A stretch of DNA of 13,273 bases from Methylocystaceae bacterium (GTDB lineage: Bacteria > Pseudomonadota > Alphaproteobacteria > Rhizobiales > Beijerinckiaceae): NCBI GenBank assembly GCA_003152255.1, contig PLZT01000748.1, forward strand, positions 1 through 13,273, given 5' to 3'. Under the pieces are notes generated by a model. That model worked only from the letters and a program-made list of their open reading frames with translations, did no database searches and was not told where the DNA came from. Position 1 is the stretch's first letter; each line of letters starts with the position of its first letter. This document shows positions 1-6,498 of this stretch, one piece after another. Position numbers and translations under genes: made by a program.

Positions 1-419
1 AGCGCGTTGACGCTCATCGTCCGCTGTTTGACCAGCAGTTCGCGCGTCTTATGCAGCATCAACGTCGCTTGCTGCTCCGGGCTCTTGATCGGCACGAAGC
101 GCATTCCGGGCCGCGACATCGCTTCGCAGATTGCGTCCGCGTCGACTGCATCGTTCTTGCCGCGCTTGACATACGGCTTGGTGTAAGCCGGGGGCATCAG
201 CAGCACTTCGTGTCCCATCGCCTTGAGTTCACGCGCCCAATAATGCGCCGAGCCGCAGGCCTCCATGCCAATGAGGCAGGGCTCGATTTGCGCAAAGAAC
301 TCGTGCATCTTCGAGCGCTTCAACTTGCGCGTCACGGCGCTGCCGTTTTCGCTCTCAAGCGCATGAACCTGAAAATAGTTCTTGGCCAAATCGACGCCAA
401 TCCTGATAAACTTCTTCAC
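1..419 (-). CDS. IS110-family transposase, N-terminal 139 residues (runs off left edge)
   Basis: This is the DEDD (RuvC-like) transposase of an IS110-type insertion sequence, an enzyme that cuts and joins DNA at the element's junctions. Reading the minus strand from a GTG at 419 gives a protein starting VKKFIRIGVDLAKNYFQVHA, open to base 1 with no stop. The expected acidic residues are visible: D10 in GVDLAK, E53 in GMEACG, and D90 and D93 in KNDAVDADAI. All four positions of the N-terminal catalytic domain are therefore intact; the C-terminal Tnp_20 part with its catalytic serine lies outside the window. The GTG start is chosen because the family begins a few residues before the GVDLAK motif, and no closer start fits. 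The family assignment is secure. Whether the element is complete cannot be seen. Confidence 0.9.
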   Translation of the reverse strand, partial: MKKFIRIGVDLAKNYFQVHALESENGSAVTRKLKRSKMHEFFAQIEPCLIGMEACGSAHYWARELKAMGHEVLLMPPAYTKPYVKRGKNDAVDADAICEAMSRPGMRFVPIKSPEQQATLMLHKTRELLVKQRTMSVNA

Positions 420-492
420 GGACGGTCTCCCTCTTTGTGGCGCTCCTGCGACCACGCCTTGGCACTATGATGCCGTTGAGGAGAGGCCGTCC
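420..492. repeat. Imperfect inverted repeat in the 5' flank of the IS110 transposase
   Basis: GGACGGTCTCC at 420-430 is mirrored by GGAGAGGCCGTCC at 480-492. They can pair over 11 bases with a two-base bulge and a loop of about 49 bases. The structure begins one base from the transposase start codon and ends where the element seems to end. It could be a recognition structure for the transposase, part of a structured RNA, or a device limiting transposase translation. None of these is shown by the sequence alone. Confidence 0.45.
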
Positions 493-501
493 ACATCATC
501 A

Positions 502-1278
502 TGTGAGGCGCTGATCATCGACGAGCTTCGCCGCGCCGGCGTCGAGATCTTCTTCTTGCACCGGCCGATCGGCGACACGGCGGAAGACGATCTCCTGCTT
601 CAGGTTCAGAGCGTGATCGCCGAATACGAGCGCGCCAAGATTCTAGAGCGCAGCCGTCGACACGCCGCGCGCGCTGGCTCGGTCAGCGCGCTCACCGGAG
701 CGCCCTTCGGTTATCGCGACGTCAACCGCGCCGAAGGTGGCGGAATGGCGCGTTTCGAGGTTGTGGAGGAAGCAGCGCACATCGTACGGTTGATTTTCGC
801 CTCGGTTGGCTTCGATCGTCTGAGCCTGCGCGAAGGCTGTCGTCGCTTGCGGCAAATAGGCGGCCAGACCCGGGGAGGATCAACGCATTGGTATGCTTCC
901 ACCATTCGCGGCATGCTGGATAATCCCGCCTATGTCGGGTGCGCGGCGTTCTGGCGCGCCCACTATCTGCCGCCGCGTCCGCGATTGCCGCCTCTGCAGG
1001 GGCGCACAAAACCTTCGCCGCATCCGGTCTCGCGCGTTCCCACGCCTTGCGACGACTGGATCGAAATCCCTGTGGCGGCCATTGTCGACCAAGCGGTGTT
1101 CGAGGCGGCTGGCACGCAACTCGACAAAAACAAGAAGCGAAAACGCAATCGCGAGAGCGGCCATGTGTGGCTGCTGCAAGGCCTGACGGTCTGTCGACCT
1201 TGTGGTTACGCCTACTATGGAAAAGCAGCGCCGCGCACGCGGGGCTATGATCCAACTAATGTCTTGCGGTATTACCGC
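502..1278 (+). pseudogene. Large serine recombinase, central fragment truncated at both ends
   Basis: This fragment keeps the end of the catalytic (resolvase) domain and most of the recombinase/zinc-ribbon region of a large serine recombinase. Recognisable stretches, in order, are IIDELRRAGVEIFFLHRPIG and VIAEYERAKILERSRR (end of the resolvase domain), APFGYRDVN, STIRGMLDNPAYVGCAAFWR (recombinase domain), DDWIEIPVAAIVD, and VCRPCGYAYYGKA (first cysteine pair of the zinc ribbon). The N-terminal segment that carries the nucleophilic serine is gone, replaced by the IS110 end. On the right, homology stops at RYYR near 1278, where IS630 sequence begins, so the second cysteine pair and the coiled-coil tail are lost. 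The longest open frame (382-1485) reads through both junctions, but its first 40 and last 70 residues are not recombinase. Not expected to be active. Confidence 0.85.
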
Positions 1279-1440
1279 TCGAGCGATCTGCCGCGTCGGC
1301 GCGCCATCGCTCGCCAGCAATACGATCCGCGCCCGAAGAAGCAGGCGGTGCTCGCCCGTCATCTCACGCGCCAAATTTTCAAGTTCGGCGCGCTCCTGTT
1401 CCGTCAATGTGATCGCCGTCTCGTCCGGAATGCTGCACAT
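1273..1440 (-). pseudogene. IS630-family transposase, N-terminal 56-residue stub
   Basis: On the minus strand an ATG at 1440 opens a frame starting MCSIPDETAITLTEQERAEL and continuing through LLLRARIVLLASDGAPTRQI. This is the typical helix-turn-helix start of IS630/Tc1-like transposases, the DNA-binding region with conserved RARIVLLAxxG. Homology ends after about 56 residues near base 1273, where the frame runs into antisense recombinase sequence. The catalytic DDE domain is entirely missing. AAGG five bases before the ATG could be its ribosome binding site. The open frame continues to 880, but that part is the shadow of the recombinase. A dead remnant left by deletion or recombination. Confidence 0.8.
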
Positions 1441-1487
1441 TCAGCCTTGAATCACGACTCACCGTTCAGCGATAGTGGGTACTAGTA
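1276..1487 (-). mobile_element. IS630-family element remnant (transposase-5' end only)
   Basis: This covers the transposase stub and about 45 bases of 5' flank. The outer end is placed near 1481-1487, where the minus strand reads CTAGTACCCACTATCGC. IS630-type elements insert at TA dinucleotides, and TA steps are present here. The inner end, at the recombinase junction near 1276, has no terminal repeat, so the remnant is not a clean insertion. Both boundaries are approximate. Confidence 0.55.
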
Positions 1488-1718
1488 AGGGGGATGGGCG
1501 CATGTGTTAACCCATAGCCACTTGCCCCCCACTTTCCGCCGTTCAAGGCAGTCGAAACACTTAATTCTCTGTCCCGCGCCCTGGTTGGACCAGCGGGCGC
1601 ACCCTGCGTCGTAGCTCCTGTAGGTCTCGAGCGCCATCGCGGAACTGGCGACCGCCATCATGGCGACTGCTACGAACGTCCCCCCTGCGATGACGGATTT
1701 AATTGTGTATCCGGTCAT
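1482..1718 (-). CDS. Small secreted cysteine-containing protein, 78 residues
   Basis: I do not recognise a named family. The start is the ATG at 1718, because AGGGAGGTG, a strong Shine-Dalgarno, lies six bases before it; an upstream in-frame ATG at 1742 would place that signal inside the coding region and has none of its own. The protein opens with a clear export signal: basic start MTGYTIK, hydrophobic core SVIAGGTFVAVAMMAVASS, and likely cleavage after AMA before LETYRSYD. The mature part is only about 50 residues. It holds four cysteines, including a CFDC (CxxC) pair, and ends in NTCAHPPY. They could form two disulfides in the periplasm or bind a metal. The gene is solitary, points away from the efflux operon, and its stop codon sits at the edge of the IS630 remnant, so its 3' end may have been altered. 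Confidence 0.7.
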   Translation of the reverse strand: MTGYTIKSVIAGGTFVAVAMMAVASSAMALETYRSYDAGCARWSNQGAGQRIKCFDCLERRKVGGKWLWVNTCAHPPY

Positions 1719-2117
1719 GATGAGCACCTCCCTTTTTTGCATATCCCATATTTAGGAACCGCGTTTCACAAGTTAACGACCGCCTCCTTACTCAGGCGGA
1801 AAACCTCATCAAGCCGCACAAAACCCAACTCGCCTCCGACCGCACATCCTGCCGCTCCGCGCTCGCCAATCAGTGGCGAATAGAACGGGCTTCCCCATCA
1901 TCGGACCTTTTTGCGACAGAGGCGAATAAATTAGAATTTAATATGCTCAGTCCGACCAGATAAGGTAAGGCTCTGGAAATCGAAACTGATGGGGTGCACC
2001 CCCTATCCAACCATGGTGCAAGAGGCGCGCGTTGATCATTTTCTCAATCGTCTCAATTGATTCAATCTCGCGCCTCGGCGTTCGGACCGCCTCGGACCCG
2101 AGGGGACTGTTGCAATA
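1719..2117. other. Intergenic region between the small secreted protein and the efflux operon
   Basis: No gene is convincing in these 399 bases, which separate divergently transcribed genes and so should hold promoters for both. Visible structure: CCGCCT-N8-AGGCGG at 1780-1799, the palindrome GGGGTGCACCCC at 1991-2002, three tandem 9-base units at 2042-2068, and CCTCGGACCCGAGG at 2090-2103. An AT-rich island at about 1926-1944 is the most promoter-like composition, but no confident -35/-10 pair can be named. A GAGGGG at 2100-2105, 12 bases before the permease ATG, is the only ribosome-binding candidate there. Confidence 0.5.
2042..2068. promoter_or_regulatory. Three tandem 9-base units upstream of the RND operon
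   Basis: TCTCAATCG, TCTCAATTG and ATTCAATCT follow each other without gaps, sharing the core TCAAT. They lie 50-75 bases before the permease start, a usual place for an operator. Regulators binding direct repeats at about one helical turn are known, but the 9-base period is shorter than the 10-11 of OmpR-type sites. Function is unproven. Confidence 0.3.
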
Positions 2118-5100
2118 ATGCTCGCCATTGTTCGAATTGCCTTAGAGCGGCCATATACGTTCGTTGTAATGGCTATGCTAATTCTGATCTTCGGCGTGAA
2201 GGCGTGGATCGGAACCCCGACGGATATTTTCCCCGATATCGGCATTCCCGTCATCAGCGTCGTATGGACCTATAACGGCTTGCCGCCGGACGATATGTCC
2301 GGGCGGGTCATTTACTATTACGAACGCACGCTCAGCGCCCAGGTGAACGACATCGAGCATATCGAATCCCAGTCGTTGCCGGGATATGGAGTGGTCAAAG
2401 TCTATTTCCAGCCCAAGGTGAAAATCGACATGGCTCTCGCGCAAGTGACCGCCGCGTCGCAGACCGTTCTGAAATTTCTTCCCGCGGGAATCACGCCTCC
2501 CTATGTGCTGAGCTTCAACGCGTCGAGCGTGCCGGTTCTCCAGCTTGCTCTATCGAGCAAGACCTTGTCGCAGTCCGAATTGTTCGACTATGGGCAGAAC
2601 TTCATCCGGCCAAAGCTTGCGACCGTCGCCGGCGCCGCCGTGCCGTCGCCTTACGGCGGCAAGGTCCGACAGGTCCAGATAGATATCGATCAGCAAAAAC
2701 TGCGCGGCTATGGTCTCTCCGCGAGTGACGTCGTGGCGGCCATCGCGGACCAAAACCTCATCACGCCGGTCGGCACGCAAAAGATTGGCGAATACGAATA
2801 TATCGTCTCCTTGAACGTCTCCCCGACTAAGATCGCGGAGCTGAACGATCTTCCGATCAAAAAGGTCGACGGAACGATAGTCTTTATCCGAGATGTGGCC
2901 TTCGTTCACGACAGTAGCCCGCCGCAGATCAATGTGGTGCGGGTTGACGGCGGCTCCGCCGTGCTGATGACCATTCAAAAATCCGGCTCCGCCTCCATCC
3001 TGGATGTGATCCAGGGCGTGAAGGCGCTGTTGCCCAAGATTCGGGCGTCGCTTCCGAAGGGCTTGCAACTGGTCGCGGTCGGCGACCAGTCCACGTTCGT
3101 CAATGCGGCGGTCTCGGGCGTCATCCGGGAGGGCGTCATCGCCGCGGTTCTGACCGGATTGATGATTCTGCTTTTTCTAGGCAGCTGGCGTTCGACCCTC
3201 ATCATCACGATTTCGATTCCGCTGGCGATCCTGAGCGCGATCGCCGTTCTTTCGGCAATCGGCGAAACCATTAATGTGATGACGCTGGGTGGTTTGGCCC
3301 TGGCGGTCGGCATTCTGGTCGATGACGCGACGGTCACCATCGAGAACATCGACAGGCATCTCGAAGGCGGCGCTGAAATTATTGACGCAATCCTCGATGG
3401 CGCGTCGGAGATCATTATTCCGGCCACTGTGTCGCTGCTCAGCATTTCCATCGTATTCGTGCCGACCTTCGGACTTGGCGGCGTCGCCGGCTATCTGTTT
3501 CGGCCTATGTCGGAAGCCGTGATCATCTCGCTCGTCGCATCTTATGTGCTGACGTACACGCTGGTGCCGACGCTGGCCCGCTACCTTCTCGCCAATGAAT
3601 CCCATGACGGCGACGAGGCCGCGGCGCCGAGCTCCAATCCCCTGGCAAGATTCCAGCGCGGCTTCATGCATCGATTCGAAAGGGTGCGACTGGTCTATCG
3701 CGATTGGCTCGGGCGGGCGCTTGCGCGGCCGTGGCCTTTCGTCATCGGGATGTTCGCCGTGGTGGTTCTGTCCTTCGGACTGGCGCCGTTTCTTGGACAA
3801 AATTTCTTCCCGACGATCGAATCCGCGCAAATCAAGCTGCATGTTCGGGCGCCAATCGGCACCAGAATCGAAGAGACCGCTCGTCTCTGCGACCGGGTCG
3901 AACTGGCGATACGACAACTCATCCCGGCTGACGCTCTTGACAATATCGTTGACAATATCGGTTTGCCGATCAGCGGGATTAATATCGCCTATGGCAATTC
4001 GGGAACCATCGGGGTAGGCGACGCCGACCTTCTGATTACTCTCAAAGAGGGCCAAGAGGGCAACACCAGGGAATATATGGAGAGTCTGCGGGAACGGCTT
4101 CCGCGTCTGTTTCCGGGAGCGAGCTTTGCTTTCCTCCCCGCGGACATCGTTACGCAAATTCTCAATTTCGGCCTGCCGGCTCCGATCGACGTGCAGGTCA
4201 TCGGCAATGAGGCGGCGGCCAATCGCGCATACGCCGAGAAGATTTTCAAACAAATCATCAATGTCCCCGGTGTCGCCGATCCCCGCATCCAGCAGGCGTT
4301 CAACGCTCCGACGCTCAATGTTGATGTCGACCGGTCGCGCGCTCTCGATGTGGGGCTGAAGCAACGAGACATCGCCAATTCGATGCAGGACACGCTCGCC
4401 GGCAGCATTCAGAGTGCTCCGACCTTTTGGCTCAATCCCAAGAACGGCGTGTCCTATCCCATCGTGGTGCAGACCCCGCAATATTGGATGAGCAGCCTTG
4501 AAAGTTTGAATAATCTGCCGCTTACCGCGACAAACGCGTTGCAACTGCTCGGCGGCGTGGCTGTTATCTCGCGCGGGCAGAGCAACGCCGTTGTTTCGCA
4601 TTACGATGTGCAGCCGGTGATCGATATTTTCGCGTCGACGCATGAGCGCGACCTTGGAGCAGTCGCGGGCGACATCGAGACCATTCTGAATCGCGCCGCG
4701 CACGAAGCTCCCGCCGGCTCCTCAGTGGTTTTGCGCGGTCAAGTGTCCACGATGACGGCCGCCTATGCACAGCTCTTTGGTGGATTGGCTCTGGCGATCG
4801 TTCTTATCTATCTGCTGATCGTGGTCAATTTTCAGTCGTGGCTGGACCCTTTCGTGATCGTCAGCGCCTTGCCAACGGCTATGGCGGGCATTGTGTGGAT
4901 TTTGTTCCTGAGCTTCACGACCTTGTCCGTGCCCGCCTTGACTGGCGCCATCATGTGCATGGGCGTGGCGACCGCGAACAGCATTCTTGTCGTGAGCTTT
5001 GCGCGGGAGCGTCTGGCCGAGGGCGCCGATGCGCTGACGGCCGCCCTGGACGCGGGATTCACGCGGTTCCGTCCCGTGTTGATGACGGCCCTGGCGATGA

Positions 5101-5270
5101 TTATCGGCATGATGCCTATGGCGTTTAGCGCCGAGCAAAACGCGCCGCTGGGGCGCGCGGTGATTGGCGGGCTCTTTTGCGCTACGATTGCGACGCTTTT
5201 TTTCGTCCCGGTCGTGTTCAAGCTGGTTCACACGTCAGCCCGTACACCAGTTGAATCCTCCGGCAATTAA
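2118..5270 (+). CDS. RND efflux permease (inner-membrane pump subunit)
   Basis: This is the proton-driven inner-membrane component of a tripartite efflux pump, 1050 residues, the normal length for the HAE/AcrB-like class. TM1 is at about residues 12-30 (YTFVVMAMLILIFGVKAW), followed by a large periplasmic porter loop. TM2-6 cover about 335-480, TM7 begins near RPWPFVIGMFAVVVLSFG, the second periplasmic loop follows, and TM8-12 cover about 875-1035. TM4 carries the proton-relay aspartates D402-D403 in GILVDDATVTIEN. In TM10 the stretch GVATANSILVVSFAR aligns with AcrB GLSAKNAILIVEFAK, so alanine 953 stands where the relay lysine (AcrB K940) is expected. This points to a divergent RND branch, not a classical AcrB/MexB. 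The substrate cannot be read from sequence. First gene of an operon; the adaptor follows 18 bases later. Confidence 0.93.
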   Translation: MLAIVRIALERPYTFVVMAMLILIFGVKAWIGTPTDIFPDIGIPVISVVWTYNGLPPDDMSGRVIYYYERTLSAQVNDIEHIESQSLPGYGVVKVYFQPKVKIDMALAQVTAASQTVLKFLPAGITPPYVLSFNASSVPVLQLALSSKTLSQSELFDYGQNFIRPKLATVAGAAVPSPYGGKVRQVQIDIDQQKLRGYGLSASDVVAAIADQNLITPVGTQKIGEYEYIVSLNVSPTKIAELNDLPIKKVDGTIVFIRDVAFVHDSSPPQINVVRVDGGSAVLMTIQKSGSASILDVIQGVKALLPKIRASLPKGLQLVAVGDQSTFVNAAVSGVIREGVIAAVLTGLMILLFLGSWRSTLIITISIPLAILSAIAVLSAIGETINVMTLGGLALAVGILVDDATVTIENIDRHLEGGAEIIDAILDGASEIIIPATVSLLSISIVFVPTFGLGGVAGYLFRPMSEAVIISLVASYVLTYTLVPTLARYLLANESHDGDEAAAPSSNPLARFQRGFMHRFERVRLVYRDWLGRALARPWPFVIGMFAVVVLSFGLAPFLGQNFFPTIESAQIKLHVRAPIGTRIEETARLCDRVELAIRQLIPADALDNIVDNIGLPISGINIAYGNSGTIGVGDADLLITLKEGQEGNTREYMESLRERLPRLFPGASFAFLPADIVTQILNFGLPAPIDVQVIGNEAAANRAYAEKIFKQIINVPGVADPRIQQAFNAPTLNVDVDRSRALDVGLKQRDIANSMQDTLAGSIQSAPTFWLNPKNGVSYPIVVQTPQYWMSSLESLNNLPLTATNALQLLGGVAVISRGQSNAVVSHYDVQPVIDIFASTHERDLGAVAGDIETILNRAAHEAPAGSSVVLRGQVSTMTAAYAQLFGGLALAIVLIYLLIVVNFQSWLDPFVIVSALPTAMAGIVWILFLSFTTLSVPALTGAIMCMGVATANSILVVSFARERLAEGADALTAALDAGFTRFRPVLMTALAMIIGMMPMAFSAEQNAPLGRAVIGGLFCATIATLFFVPVVFKLVHTSARTPVESSGN

Positions 5271-5288
5271 GCGAAGAGAGTCGAGTCG

Positions 5289-6497
5289 ATGCCAAATGAC
5301 GAGAACGCTGGGATGCCTGTTCGCGACGCGCAAGCGTTCGCGCGCAAGATGAAGCGTCGACTCGCCGTCGCCGCCGTCATTGCCGTCGCGCTCGCCGCGG
5401 GTGGGATCATCAGCCGCGGCATCAAGGCGGGAAGGCTCGCGGAGTGGACGAAGGCGCAATCCATTCCGACGGTGGAGGTGGTCTCGCCCAAGCCGGGAAC
5501 CGGCGAACAGGAGCTTGTGCTGCCAGGCGACGTCGCTGCGTTTACCGATGCGCAGATTCGGGCCCGCGTCAACGGATATATCCGCGAATGGAAACACGAC
5601 ATCGGTGCGCATGTGAAGGCTGGCGAAACTCTCGCCATAATTGACGCGCCGGAACTGGAACAGCAACTCGAACAGGCCAAAGGCGAACAAGCCAAGGCGG
5701 AGGCCCATGTCCAACTCGCGAAATTGACCTCGAAACGATGGGCGGCGCTGCGCGCCTCCACGGCGGTGTCGCAACAAAGCGTCGACGAAAAGAGCGGAGA
5801 TTTCAACGCTAAGATCGCGGACGTCGCCGCCGCGCGCGCCAATGTCGAACGTCTGAAGGCCTTGCAGGGCTTTACGCAGGTCGTGGCGCCGTTCACGGGT
5901 CTCGTGACGCGACGGAACATCGACGTGGGCGTGCTTGTTGGACCCGGCAATGGACAGGAATTGTTCGATATCGCGGATATTCATGTGGTGCGAGTCTTTG
6001 TGCGCGCGCCGCAGGCTTTCGTTGCGCAACTGCCCACGGGCATGACCGCGACGCTCAAACTGCCGCAATTTCCGAGCAGGGTTTTTACGGCGAAACTCGA
6101 CTCGACGTCCAACGCCATCGCGGAGAAATCCCGAACCCTCCTCGTCCAGCTCTTGGCCAACAACGCCGATGGCGCGCTGCTGCCTGGTTCTTACGCGGAA
6201 GTCCATTTCAAACTGCCCGCGAATGCTCAACTGCTGCGCGTGCCCGCCAATGCGATTTTATATCGCGACAACGGGTTGAACGTGGCGACGGTCGGTCCAG
6301 ATCGAAAGGTTGTCATAAAGCCAATCGAAGTAGCGCGCGATCTTGGTGTCGAGATCGAAGTTTTGTCGGGGATTTCAGCGGCGGATCGCATCATCGTCAA
6401 TCCTCCCGACATCATTGCCGACGGGGATATTGTCCGCCTTTCCAGCGACGACACTGCTAAAAATGTGCCTGACGGCAAGAAAACCAAGGTCGAGTAG
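5289..6497 (+). CDS. RND periplasmic adaptor (membrane fusion protein)
   Basis: This protein links the permease to the outer-membrane channel. It has 402 residues, typical for the HlyD/AcrA-like family. A basic N-terminus (KMKRR) and a hydrophobic stretch at about residues 25-43 (LAVAAVIAVALAAGGIIS) anchor it in the inner membrane; no lipobox is seen. Then come the first lipoyl half (QIRARVNGYIREW, VKAGETLAIIDAPELEQQL), a helical hairpin rich in Q, E, K and A (about 125-195), the second lipoyl half (TQVVAPFTGLVTRRNIDVGV), the beta-barrel (ELFDIADIHVVRVFVRAPQA) and a C-terminal membrane-proximal domain ending in hydrophilic DGKKTKVE. The ATG at 5289 follows GAAGAGAG at a workable distance; ATGs at 5313 and 5349 are alternatives that keep the anchor. 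The stop is separated by one base from the next start. Confidence 0.93.
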   Translation: MPNDENAGMPVRDAQAFARKMKRRLAVAAVIAVALAAGGIISRGIKAGRLAEWTKAQSIPTVEVVSPKPGTGEQELVLPGDVAAFTDAQIRARVNGYIREWKHDIGAHVKAGETLAIIDAPELEQQLEQAKGEQAKAEAHVQLAKLTSKRWAALRASTAVSQQSVDEKSGDFNAKIADVAAARANVERLKALQGFTQVVAPFTGLVTRRNIDVGVLVGPGNGQELFDIADIHVVRVFVRAPQAFVAQLPTGMTATLKLPQFPSRVFTAKLDSTSNAIAEKSRTLLVQLLANNADGALLPGSYAEVHFKLPANAQLLRVPANAILYRDNGLNVATVGPDRKVVIKPIEVARDLGVEIEVLSGISAADRIIVNPPDIIADGDIVRLSSDDTAKNVPDGKKTKVE

Positions 6498-6498
6498 A

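Larger units (their letters stand above)
1..495 (-). mobile_element. IS110-family insertion sequence, transposase-5' end
   Basis: This is the part of an IS110-type element that lies in the window: the transposase N-terminus plus about 75-85 bases of 5' non-coding sequence. The outer boundary is inferred from where serine-recombinase homology begins on the other strand, about base 502, so the edge is good to perhaps 15 bases. IS110 elements generally lack perfect terminal inverted repeats and make little or no target duplication, so no sharp end can be drawn. The short 5' flank would fit the IS1111-like subgroup, whose longer non-coding end lies 3' of the transposase; that is inference, as the other end is outside the window. 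Confidence 0.6.

Noticed and set aside
51..470. Plus-strand frame of 139 residues
   Set aside because: It is antisense to the IS110 transposase, whose minus-strand reading has all the catalytic residues.
382..501. First 40 residues of the plus-strand frame leading into the recombinase
   Set aside because: This part overlaps the IS110 flank and does not look like any recombinase N-terminus; the frame is open by chance across the junction.
1780..1799. CCGCCT-N8-AGGCGG as a terminator
   Set aside because: On neither strand is the stem followed by a T-run; it lies upstream of both flanking genes.
3177..4703. A 508-residue minus-strand open frame within the permease
   Set aside because: It is a shadow of the RND permease caused by high GC; no domain is recognisable and the permease reading is unambiguous.
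6343..6498. Upstream extension of the outer-membrane channel
   Set aside because: It overlaps the adaptor gene and would bury the lipoprotein signal that begins at 6499.
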